In this document: positions 10,609 to 21,500 of the stretch, piece after piece | Position numbering within the stretch: position 1 is the first letter of the stretch | How the letters are laid out: the number at the start of each line of letters is the position of its first letter | Source of the DNA: Cryptococcus deneoformans JEC21 | Taxonomy: Eukaryota > Basidiomycota > Tremellomycetes > Tremellales > Cryptococcaceae | Assembly: GCF_000091045.1 (NCBI RefSeq) | Contig: NC_006679.1 | Coordinates: forward strand, 164,941-228,940 | Length of the DNA: 64,000 nucleotides | Direction of reading: 5' to 3' | Position numbers and translations under genes: made by a program | The notes under the pieces: generated by a model | Database searches by the model: none | What the model saw: only the letters and a program-made list of their open reading frames with translations | What the model was told of the DNA's origin: nothing

Positions 10609-13600
10609 ATGGCTGTTAATGCTCCCCCCAGCATCGGGCTTGAGACTCTCGATGGTAAGCCTGAAATTACTATATTTGCTGAGAGATCTGATTTATGTAT
10701 GGCTTCCAAAAACGATGTATAGGCTGCCCCATTCGTCCTGGTAAGTATCAAGCGTTGTATAGGACCCCTTAACTAGCTGACGTACTGACCTCTTTTAGGC
10801 TTCGGTACGTCCGGTAAGGCTATCAACGTCTTCGCGAACATGTTCGCTGCTCGCTTCGACAAGTCCGACGCTGTCGTCTAGTAAGTACCGGTAGATAGGA
10901 CCGGTGCCAACAACTGACTTTTGTCAGTCATTACGACATCGAAATCAATCCCGTGGTGAAAACCAAGGAGGCCAAGTAGGTCATTTCTTCTGTCTCCTCT
11001 CCTCCTGCTCTAAGCCTGATCAAGCTGAAAGGTGCTGACCTCGATGTGCAAAATTAGGAAGCCAAGGCCACTTCTCCAGAAGATCTGGGACCAAATGGTC
11101 CAAGAAGCCACTGGCCCCCTTAAAACTGCGCTTGAATCCGCTGCCTTTGACCAGCAGAAGAACTTCTACACTCCTCACGTTCTTGATCTGAAGGATGGAA
11201 AGGTCAGTCATTTTGTATCCAAATCGGATGTAAATCCCCATTAACCTGCTTCTTTACAGTTGGAGATCATCGTTGGTCTCAAGGAGGATGGTATTGTCCC
11301 TACCGACGATAGACGTCGGTTCAAGGCCGTTATTCAGGCTGCCGACAATTGCCAAATTGACTTGGACACTATCATCAGCTACTCCAAAGGCGACAAGCAA
11401 ACCGAGCAGACTCGTGACGTTATGCTTCGTGCTGTCCAATCTGTTAACGTTCTCCTTCGGCAGGACGCTGCTAAGCGCTTCTCCATGCATGGTGCAGCTG
11501 GCCGAAAGTTCTTCACCGAGGAGGACGGTGTCGCTATCTCGGGCGGCGCTGTCGTCTACAGGGGTTTCAAGCAATCCTTCCGTTGGACTTCTTCGGGCTA
11601 TCCCGCTGTCCAACTTGACAATGCTACTTCTGCCTTTATCGAGCCTGGAATGCTCGTCGATGTTGCCCCCAAGATCCTCGGTCTTGCGGGCGCTGGTGGT
11701 GGTCGGGGTGGTCGAGGTGGCCGTGGCGGTCCTCGTGGTGGCTTCCATGGCGGAGCTCCCGGTCCCGTTCGCCCTATTCAAGAACTCAATCCGCTTCAGA
11801 TCAGGAAGCTAAGCGACTTGTTGAGAAGTGCCAAGTTCACCGTTACCCACCGAAAGACTGAACGCATCTTTGCCATTGCCCGCCTTACTTCCCAGCCAGC
11901 CGAAGGTATCAAGTTTACTCTTAACGGGAAGGACGGTCAACCCGACCGCACCGTTTCTGTTGCTCAGTACTTCCAGGAACAGTATAACATCAAGGTCACC
12001 CGTCCTCGACTTCCTTGTATCCAGTACGGCAAGAACTTTGTGCCTATGGAGTTTGTCAGGCTTGAGCCTTTCAACGCTATTCCTATGATGAAGATCACTC
12101 CCGACCAGACGGCAGAAATCATCAAGGAAGCTGCTAAACCCCCTAGCCTTCGGCAGGGCTCCAGTAAATGGTCATATATATCTCAAGTGACATAATGTGC
12201 TAATCCTTCCAATAGTCCAAGGCTGGAGACAGAAGCTCAACTATGAAAATCTTCCCAAGCTCAAGGCTTGGCACCTCCAGGTGCAAACCCAAATGATGAG
12301 CGTCCCTGCCCGTGTGCTTGCCCCTCCTGCCATCAACTATGCCGGTAACCAGTCCTTGAGAGCCAACTTTGGGTAAGTAGCTTTCCTTTCTTTTAGATGA
12401 TATATTGGGGTCTGATTGTGCGCTTGATTGAAGGGGCTGGAATCTTAAGGGTGTCAAGTTCAACAAGGCCGGCAAACCTCTTACTTCTTGGGCTGTCGTA
12501 TCTTTCGACGAGCGATGCACTGTCCCAGACCTTCGTAAGACATCTTCATTCAATCAGATCAACGCATCTTGCTGACAGATGGTTCATCAGAAAAATTCAT
12601 CAATTAGTAAGCGATTGCCGGAAAGAGAGTTGATGACACTTACTGACTTATCGTTAGCTTTACCGGCGTACTCGTGCAGTACGGATGTCCCGTGCAAAAC
12701 AGGCGCCCTGCTCTGTTGCAGCTTAATCCCAACGCAGGCGGACCTAACATGGGAGTCAAGCCTGCTCTCCAACAAGCTGCCAAGGCTGCGTTCGCCGATT
12801 CAAAGGTCAACCCTCAAATCATTCTTTGTATCCTCCCCAGAAAGGAGGCCAGCATCTACCAGACTATCAAGTCTGTTGGTGCTGAAGGCCTTTTCAAGCC
12901 TGTTGTGACTCAATGTTTACAGTCTGCGAAAATCAAGAGTGACCGAGGCATTGACCAAGTGTGTCAACATTACTTCGGTTTTCAGGAATGTTTTTGCTGA
13001 TAAATATGCGCAGTACTGTGGTAATGTCGCGATGAAAGTTCATTGCAAGCTTGGTGGTGTCACTCACCAGGTCAAGCACAATGTACGCTTCACCTTAGTA
13101 GCTCTCGTTCTTTTACTAATTTCTATATGTAGGTCGACAAGACTACTATGCTTTGCGGTGCCGATGTAAGTAAAAGTTATTTTCAAGAATCTACAACTGA
13201 CGATGAACTCAGGTCACGCATCCTCCTTCCCGTGGACGAGTTCTTTACCCGTCTATCGCTGCTACTGTTGCTTCCATCAATGGCGAGAACAATTACTTTG
13301 CTGGTTGTGTCACTGAACAGGGCGGTCGAGTGTAAGTCTTCATGTGATCGCTTCTGAAGTATTGCTTGCTGATCTGAATTGTGAAATAGCGAGATCATCC
13401 AGCTCCTTGACGAGATGATCACACACCACATCAAGACATTTGAGAAGAACACTGGAGCCAAGCCTCAAAAGATTCTTTTCTACCGGGATGGTGTTTCTGA
13501 AGGCCAATACCGCTTCTGTGTTGACGAGGAGCTCCAGTCAATTAAGAAGGCTTGCAAGGCTCTTGGCGGCAATTACAATCCAAAGATTACCTTTGTCATC

Positions 13601-14254
13601 TGTGCTAAGCGTCACGCCATGAGGTTCTTTGCAGCTAGCGACGCCGACAGGGATAGAACTGGCAACTTGCCACCTGGCACTGTTGTCGATAGGGGCGTTA
13701 CGTCGCCACACAACTTTGACTTTTACTTACAAGCTCATGCCGGTCTGCAAGGCACCGCTAAACCCACCCATTAGTAAGTGTTCTCTCGGCTCTCCAGGTG
13801 ACTTCTGCGTACTAACATGTTCCATAGCGTCGTTATGGCTGACGAAGCTGGTTATACTGCCGATGCGCTACAAAATCTTACTAATACCCTGTGTTACTCC
13901 TTTGCGAGAGCGACTCGGTCTGTCTCCGTAAGTCACTCTTCCATCCCATGACTTTGCTCCCCAAAGTCAAACACTCCCACTGATTCTTCCTGCACGCTAG
14001 CTTGTGCCCATGGCGTACTACGCCGATATTATTGCAGAGCAGGCGAGGCTTATTAGCTACAATGAGGATCTGGAAACTGCGACGACAGCTCCTTCTAGTA
14101 CTTCGGGCAAACTCGAGACGGTTGCGTTCGATCCCCATAGACACTTTAAAAGGCAATTCGTTGGATCTGATTTCGGTTTCACAGGCTGGGTAGGTTGTTT
14201 CCTGTCTGCTATACTTGAGGAAATTTAGCTGACGTCAATGTTAAGTTCATGTAA
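10609..14254 (+). CDS. AGO1: Argonaute, predicted slicer-competent
   Basis: RNA-interference effector that binds small RNAs and cleaves paired targets. Seventeen predicted exons: 10609-10654, 10723-10740, 10799-10880, 10928-10975, 11058-11202, 11260-12163, 12216-12372, 12434-12534, 12579-12606, 12658-12958, 13014-13082, 13133-13165, 13213-13331, 13390-13773, 13828-13927, 14001-14189 and 14246-14254. Product 910 aa. Domain order: N domain with RPGFGTSGK start (near 20), L1 (to about 250), a Gly/Arg-rich insert at about 255-280, PAZ (about 285-400), MID ([20 protein letters not shown] near 565) and PIWI. The catalytic tetrad is complete: D644 (GADVTHP), E685 (VEII), D717 (YRDGVSEGQ) and H811 (KPTHY). 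The last exon encodes only Phe-Met-stop, giving an aromatic C-terminus typical of the family. If that intron is retained, the protein would end at TAG 14226-14228 with a different 12-residue tail. Confidence 0.93.
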
Positions 14255-14298
14255 CTTCATCTCTATTAACATCACTACTTCATCTTTAATAACATCAC
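14255..14298. repeat. Imperfect 22-nt tandem repeat after AGO1 stop
   Basis: Two adjacent copies of a CTTCATCT-TA-TAACATCAC unit, differing at a few positions, start immediately after the predicted AGO1 stop codon. The repeat lies in the probable 3' UTR. No function can be assigned from sequence. Confidence 0.6.
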
Positions 14299-14769
14299 AT
14301 ACGTCGCTGTTCACGGCTTTCTTGCCACCAAAAAAAGTCTGCTTTCCTTGAATAGACGTTGTCTATCGAAATTAAATTCAAGTTGTGTTTTCGTTCCCTA
14401 TCGTGGTATGCCCCTGCTTTTTGTTCTAGTTTTGGGTGGAAGTCGGAAATGAATGCAAGAATTTATCTGGTCTTATGTTCAAGAAGCATTGCAAAAGGCG
14501 AACAAGTGAAGAATAGTAAATTGCAAAGTGATACATAAGCTCTTCCGATTCTTAGCATAACATACAAATCGTCTTAACTCTCAAACACGATGCGTACACT
14601 AGCGGGTAAAAAAGTGAAGACGGTCTGGGTTTAAGCAACGGGGTATATTGAGAAACAAATCCCACTGCCATTCCATCACACGCCCTTCTCTGCCCTTCTA
14701 TTGTAATGTCTCTTTCTTAAAATAGCAAAAAAAAAGTTCCGTTCCTACTTGATTCACAGGGAGAATCAT
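14255..14769. other. Convergent intergenic region (AGO1 / subtilisin)
   Basis: 3' flanks of two convergent genes. Apart from the short tandem repeat just after the AGO1 stop, only AT-rich sequence is seen, including a run of A at about 14727-14735. No gene or structured RNA recognised. Confidence 0.45.
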
Positions 14770-16646
14770 TTACTTCCTCTTGGGAAGAGTGGCGTTGTTG
14801 TATGCCAAAAGGTTGGGAGACCCCTCGGGGAGGTCACTAAGCATATCTTTGGTAGCAAGACCAACGAGCGCCTTCTTGAGCATGTCGGGGGTAAGAGTAT
14901 CATTCTTGGGGGGCACAGGTAGGAGCTCCGGCTTGGGGAGGACGGTCTGAGCTAGGGAAGGGAGCATGGCGTAAGCCTGAGCATAGGCCATGGATACGAT
15001 AGAAGGTCGAGTAGCGGCAAGAGACTCGTTAAAGTCGCTCTTAATATGAGGGAAAGACTCAGTCCCGTAAATAGAGACGAAGTAAGCGAGAAGACCGCAG
15101 ACGTGGGGCGAAGCCATGGAAGTACCAGAGATGGTGTTTGTGGTGGAGTTGCCGCCGATCCAGGTGGAGAGAATGTTGAGACCTGGAGCAAAGATGTCGA
15201 CACACTTGCCGTGATTAGAGAAGTAAGCACGCTCATCGCCGAGGGTGGAAGCACCGACAGTGACGGCGAACTTGGAGGCAGCGGGGGAGTAATTACAGGC
15301 GTCCTTGTTGTCGCTGCGAGAATTCGTTAGAAATACAACGGACAAAAAAGACGACCGACTTACTTTCCGGCGGCAACGGCAAAGTGGAGGCCGGCCTCGA
15401 CAGCGGCGTCAACGGCGTCGTCGAGAGTCTTGGCCCTGCCACCTCCAAGGGACATGTTGGCAACGGAACCCTTATGTTTGGTCTTGCCAGTAGTGGCGAC
15501 TTCCTGGGCAGCCCTCTCGGCGTCCTCGGTCGCCTGCTCAGCAGCCCAGCTACAAGCATAATCAGCATACGATCTAAGCAGGCAGAAATAACTGGACTCA
15601 CAGAACACCGGCGATGACGTCGCTCATAGTACCAGAACCGTTGGAACCAAGAACTTTGACAGCAACAAGCTTGACATCCTTGGCGACACCGTACTTCCTA
15701 GAACCAATAGTACCAGCGCAATGGGTTCCGTGACCGTTTCCATCCTTGTCAACATCATTTTTGGGAATGGTCTTGCCCCAAACGGCTCGACCCTCGAATT
15801 CGACGTGGTCAGTGTTAATACCAGTGTCAATGACATAAGCGACAACACCGTCGCCACCCCCAGAATAGTAAAGGTACTTTTGGAAAGTGGAGAGGCTAAG
15901 CCTATCTCTGTGGGAAATACGGGCGAGACCCCAGGGGGCACCGAGTTCAGTGGTAATACCAGAGGCGGAAACGTCGACCTGCTCGACCTGCTCGTCAGAC
16001 GCGTCGTCATCGACGCCGCGGGGAACCTCGAGAGTGGTCATGATCTGGTCCTTCTCGACATAGGCCACCTCGGGAGCAGCTCGGATGGCGTCAAGGGTGC
16101 TAGGGGAAAACTTGCCGGCTGTTGTAGGACAGGGCAATGGGTGGGTGGCAAATGATCAGCACGGATTCTGCCGAGGGCCCGTCCGGCTGATGGGTGGCCG
16201 CGATGAGATATATGACGTACCATAACCGAAGAAACCAGAGGAGGAGCTTGGGGAGGGAGGGGAGTAGACGTGCCTCAAACCTCCTTCATCGACTTCGCCA
16301 TCGTCAGTCAAGGAGCTGTGAAGAGGCTGTACAGATGTCAGCTATCGTCCATCAGGATGGGTCCACGTAGGAGACCGCGGAGAGACGGACGCCTTCGGCC
16401 GATGATCGCCATCAAGTGGCAAAGGGAGATGGCGATACTCACGCTGGCAGCATGCAGCTCCTGGACCTCTCCGATATGGAGGGCGATCTGGCTGGCATCA
16501 ACGCCCTTCTTGAAGACGACGATGTAAGCGTCGTCGATGTGGTCGCCGCCTGACGGGGCCTCGAGGGGCGCCAGGGTGGGCTGGGCGATGGGCGAGGCGA
16601 GAGCCACGAGGGGGAGGAGCAGCAGGGAGGCTGCGGTGAAGCGCAT
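14770..16646 (-). CDS. Secreted subtilisin-like serine protease (S8, proteinase K type)
   Basis: Endopeptidase made as a pre-pro-enzyme. Exons on the minus strand: 16443-16646, 16221-16326, 15602-16118, 15364-15549 and 14770-15313. They give 518 aa. Residues 1-17 (MRFTAASLLLLPLVALA) are a signal peptide. An inhibitor-I9-type propeptide follows, with AYIVVFKKGVD near residue 41 and VAYVEKDQ near 121. The catalytic domain carries D201 (YVIDTGI), H233 (GNGHGTHCAGT) and S403 (SGTSMASPHV), so the triad is complete. The tail after about residue 430 is Pro/Leu-rich and ends in a basic KRK. The product is likely secreted or vacuolar; proteinase K and yeast Prb1 are the closest known types. It shares a 302-base divergent promoter with the next gene. 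Confidence 0.94.
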
Positions 16647-16948
16647 TGTGAGTGTAGGTAGTATGGGAATGCGGGGTAGTACGTATGGGAGATAAGAGGT
16701 AAGCAGCGACGATTATTAATATAGTGGATTATAAGCGGGCGGGGGCGCTTGCGCCTGTCAGAACTCCGCGCTCGAGATTAGGTTCGCCGATCCGCCACTA
16801 ATGACGCACTCCAGCGGAGTACCGCATCGGGTATCTCGGCAATTACGTAAATGGCCTCCACCTCCACCCCCGCGAGTGACTTCTGTAGTCCGGTCAACCG
16901 CGTCTTCCTTCCTTCCTTCCTCTTTCCTCCTTCCAGCCCTCATAAACC
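16647..16948. promoter_or_regulatory. Divergent promoter, subtilisin / large basic protein
   Basis: 302 bases lie between opposite start codons. An AT-rich TATA-like stretch (about 16711-16722) is placed for the protease gene. A CT-rich run with repeated CTTC units (about 16901-16940) forms the likely leader of the plus-strand gene. Confidence 0.45.
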
Positions 16949-19900
16949 ATGGTCGCCACCTGTAGCAGCGCAGACGCTGCAGTGGAGGACATCAATGAGA
17001 TACATGTACAAATCAGCAAAGACAAGTCTCGTGGATGGCAGAAGAGAGCCCAGAAATGGGCTAAAGGACGCAAGCTTCTCGGAAAGCTTCTGGTCAGTAT
17101 ACTGTTTCGCGTAAAGGCAAATAAGCTTATAAGAAAGTGATAGGGTGACCCTACTTTGCGATCGGAAAATACTTCTTTAACAGAATGGATAGAGGATGAG
17201 GCAATTCCCTTCTTCCTAATAGCACTTCTAGAACGTGAAGCTGACGACGACAAACAGTTTGAGACAGCGACCAGCTCGGCAGACATTTCTTTAACGGTAG
17301 CTCTCCTACTGAACCTAGTCAAACACATCTATACGACCTTTATCAAACCTTCTGCGTTTCCTACCCAGGAACCTCATACTCTTCTAACCGAGGGACAAAA
17401 CCAACAAGGCCAGCTGGGAACATTACATATTGCGGGGAGAGTAATTGTCTCTTTGACCGAACTGTGAGTAATGAATCTTACATCAGGGTGGAAGCTCACC
17501 GTTTTCCAGGCTCCTGGTAAGATATACTCACGTCAAATACTTTTGATGCTTATTACCGCGATAGACAAACAAGAAGTTAAATAATCATATTGTGGCTTCC
17601 CATGTCGACTTATTCGTCAGACTCTTGGAGGCCTGTACCGAAGGCAAGATCTTACAGGCACAGGCTCACACGAATGTAATTACATTCATAGATCCCTTGA
17701 ATCACACACTGACATGACATTAGTTGGGAGAGCTAATCTTGTCGATTGTAAACGCTGAGCATTCTGAATGCCGCACATTTCTTTCTGAGGATAGTGTCCT
17801 GGGGTTGTAAGCCATCTATTCTTCTCCCCTTGTTGAAACTCATGAGCACACTAGCGCAAATATTGGGAAGCTTCTCTGGAAATCGCAATGTAGGCCCCAT
17901 CAACACCAGCTCTTTCAGCAAAGCTAAAGCTGATTCATGATCCTGCCAGCGTCTTCAATCACTCTCCACCTCCTTAGCACGTTACAATTCCTCCTACCGG
18001 CCCATACAGCTGGCAAAGATTCTCCGAGGACCGTTGCCTGTAGAAATGTGGTGATGAACCAAGGTTGGAGTAAGAATATTATTAAAGAGTCATTCAGCGC
18101 TATTGGAAAAATGGATAAGAAATTGGATCCTGGTGTAGGCCTTTCTAACACGAACGCCATTCTGCCTAGGAATTGTGCTGACTCGACTGGGTGAATTGTA
18201 GCTTCTAATGAAGTGTATTAACATCTTTGCTGAAGACCATAGTTTTCTTCGCCCCAAAGCCTTCCAACTTACCTCTTTCATCATTGACGACGAAGATCAG
18301 ATCGTCTCTCACAAATCAAAGAAGAACCTCAAGAATGGTCATTTGGCTTTATATGCAGACCGGTACTGCTGTCGATTCACTGTAAGCCTTAGGCTTGCTT
18401 CGTGAGAAAAAGAGTGACAAGTCTGAGCTGATGGCTGTGAACAGCTGTATGGAGATGATGAGCATGAGTCACCCAGAATCTTTGCGCATACGGAGATCGA
18501 GGAATTTATCCGTCTCAATACGAAGGACGGAGGGTCTACCGGTAAGTCGGCCGCACCACACCACCAGTGGATACATTCAGATACATCACCAAATAGACTT
18601 TGAATTCCAAGTACCTTCTTTCGATGACCGCATATCGATTGTCAAGTTTGGTATCAAAACAGCTGAAGCATCGGACTTTGAAACCTTGATGAAGAAGGCG
18701 AAGAACCCAAGTACATTCTGCTTCGCAATCTCTACATCTTGTGATGACTAACGGCTATATGTGCAGAGCCTCAAACGCTCGAAGGAGAAGCCGAGAAGAA
18801 AGCCCCTGCTACAACGGTCGCCCAGCCCGACCCCCTTGCACCAGCAGATAAACGAGCCGATGGTAAACGAAAAACCAGATTCTCATCCCTTGCGAGATCC
18901 ATTTCCCCTGGGATCAATTCCAACAAAATCTCCGAACCCGAACCCCTGTCCAAAGCCAGATCTATCATGTCTAACAGGTCTTCCAAAGTACGAGTCTCCC
19001 TCGATGTTGCTGAGGAAGAAAAGGATTCGGCGCTGGCTTTGCACGGAGCGAGCAAAAAGAATGAAGGAAATGAGAAGACACCAAAGGCCGGAAAAGGAGA
19101 GAAATTGGGAACGATGGAAATGAAAAAAGCGGAATGGAAGACCGCTGGGTCTGATGCGGCTGCTGATTCGGACGAAAGTGGTATAGTTCTTATCGGTAAG
19201 ACGTCCACGCCCATGACGAGGTCTACAAAAACCTGTGAGTCCCCATCCGGCCTCTCTTACTCTCATCCGCGTTTCACAGAGCTAACGATGAGGGGGAATA
19301 GATGGGAGCAGAGGCAGCAGATCTTCCTCCGCTCGACGTCCTATGCAGTCCAAGCCTCCGCTCCCTCCCATGGAATCCTCCGACTCTGAACTCGACACAA
19401 AACCACTCCCCCCTCCAAACTCCAATCGACGTACAAGCCTACTCCAAAATAGATTGAAGAAAGATGTTGACGAAAAGAGCAAGGCTACGCCCACCATCCG
19501 TGCACCGACGCTGAAAAGCCGCGCGAAATCTTTGGCCAGTTCAATTGCGGAGGGTAGAGCGGCCACCCCAGTCTCGAGGGGGCCTACACCCGCCACTGGG
19601 GGCATTAACGAGCAGCTTTTTGGATCTGATGGCGGAAATAGAGGTAAGGATGGGAAGAAAGCGGGGATGACGAAGTCTTGGAGGGGTAAGAAGGACAAAG
19701 TTGCAGAGGAAGTGAGCGTCCATCATCTCATTACTTGTTCGGCCCTCCGAAGCTGAAAGATACCCACTCTCGCAGGCACTGCCCGTCTCCATCATTGCAC
19801 CTATCCCAGAACCATCTTCCACCTCCCGCCGCGCACTGATCAAGAAACGTTTTCCACAACAATCGTCTGACGAAGAGGAACCTTCTGAAGCTGAACCGTG

Positions 19901-21332
19901 GACCAAAGCAGGGCGCACATCCCTCCAACCGCAAATCCGGACCAAGGTTAAGAATCGAGCGCCATCTCTTCCTCCGACCACATCAGACGATGAACCGCTA
20001 AGGGAACGCGTGAATACGATGAATTTTGACTGTGATTCTATGGCGGAAGATGAAACCAAGGACCCCCAGAAGAAGCTCACCAAACAGACGACCAGCAAGA
20101 GCACGGTTAAGGCGGCTTCTATTCCCCGGAAAAAGGGTGATCTAGCCGCACCAGTAAGCGAATCCGAGTCTAACCTTCAGCCAGAGGAATACCGCTCTCA
20201 AGATTCTCGACACTGTCAGCAAAATATGGTAGACTTAGCCTGCTCTGCTCCTTCCTTTGTTACTGTCAAAGACATTACTAACCGGCGAAGGCCCAAAACT
20301 AAGAAAATCATTTCCCGGTGTGAGGATGAGGATGACGATGAGCAGGTTCAAGAGCTTGAGGAGGAATACGACGAGGCGGATGTACAAACGAAGAAGAGGG
20401 GCCTTAGGCCTATTCGAGGTGTGCTGGACAAGAACAATATCAAGAACCAGAAGCAAAAGCAGATATCCGAATTCAAGCTTGACGAATCTGACTCCCAGTC
20501 CAACTCTGACCTCCGTTCTGATTCTGACCATCCTCCAACAAAGAAATACAAAGCCAACAGCAAAAGCAAGACCGCAGCCATGGCCAAATCCACTAAAGCT
20601 GAAATCAAAGCCCAGTCGAAAGCGAGGAAAAACAGGTCCCGCAGAATGGAAAGTAGTGAAGATGAAGAATCCCCTACTGATAATCAAGCTTCCGAACCCT
20701 GTCCTAATGTTGAGTCGAATCCTGAGTCTGAGCAGTCTGAGCAAGATGTCAAGCGTGGGAAGAAGCTTACCAAGGGCAGGAAATCATCGACCGCCGCCAC
20801 TGCTTCTTCCATGTCGACCAAGACCAAAGCTCAAGTTAAGGAAATCAAATCTTCTCGCCGGCCTTATATGTTCAGCAAACCCTTGAAGAAACGTAAGGAC
20901 ATGACTGAGAGCGAAAGTGAGGGAAAGGACGAGGAGGATGCAGAAGAAAGGCCGCCTCTCAAGAAGACTAAAAAGGCCCAACCTTCAACCAAACGGAAGA
21001 GGGACGAAAGATCCGGTAGTGAGGAAGAGGGCCGAGCCTCACAGCCGTCATCGAAGCTGGCCAAGGTGATCAGGGAAGGTCGAGGAAAGACGATGATACA
21101 GGGCAAGGCGGAGAAGAAAGTGGAAGAGGCGGCGGTAGAGGAAGAACCTCCAAAGATTAGCGATGTAAGCTTTCTTTACTGATATAGCCAAGGTCCTATG
21201 GCTGATTGATTGTTAAAGCTGTTGAGTGGTATTTCTAAAGTACGTCCTTATTACTGATTCTCTACCTCATGCCTGCTGATAAAAATGAAGGCTATGAGGA
21301 AAAGAGTCAACACGCGCTCCCGTTTGAGGTAA
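16949..21332 (+). CDS. Large basic protein, candidate SYCP2/Red1-like meiotic axis component
   Basis: Fifteen predicted exons: 16949-17092, 17144-17463, 17510-17516, 17565-17675, 17724-17806, 17855-17889, 17950-18134, 18202-18381, 18445-18541, 18597-18710, 18767-19234, 19302-19711, 19776-21164, 21219-21239 and 21291-21332. Product 1201 aa. The 7-nt exon is required; skipping it gives an early TAA. Residues 1-300 look all-helical and repeat-like (for example DEAIPFFLIALLERE, LHLLSTLQFLLPA). Residues about 300-430 appear beta-rich and end in DDRISIVKFGIKTAEASDF-type sequence. The remaining 770 residues are Lys/Ser/Glu-rich and disordered, with many SDSE-type acidic patches and KKRK clusters that suggest nuclear location. 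This order (armadillo-like domain, PH-like domain, long disordered tail) resembles vertebrate SYCP2 and fungal Red1-type axis proteins. That assignment is inference from architecture and weak pattern similarity. Confidence 0.6.
17510..17516 (+). other. 7-nt microexon of the candidate axis protein
   Basis: GCTCCTG lies between acceptor ttttccag and donor gtaaga. Joining the flanking exons (…GAACT at 17463 and ACAAAC at 17565) without it gives a stop within a few codons. With it, the frame reads Leu-Leu-Leu and stays open. Confidence 0.65.
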
Positions 21333-21500
21333 ATCTGCTCACGAAGTTCTAACCATATCAGTTCCATATTTGTATATCAGCAAATCATCTGTAAACATCT
21401 CCACACGTTTTCAAAGTTGTACATAGAATAACGCCTATTATTGATACTCTACACGGTTTTTATATGTTGACCGTTATGCATGTCTTTGTAGAAAACGATG

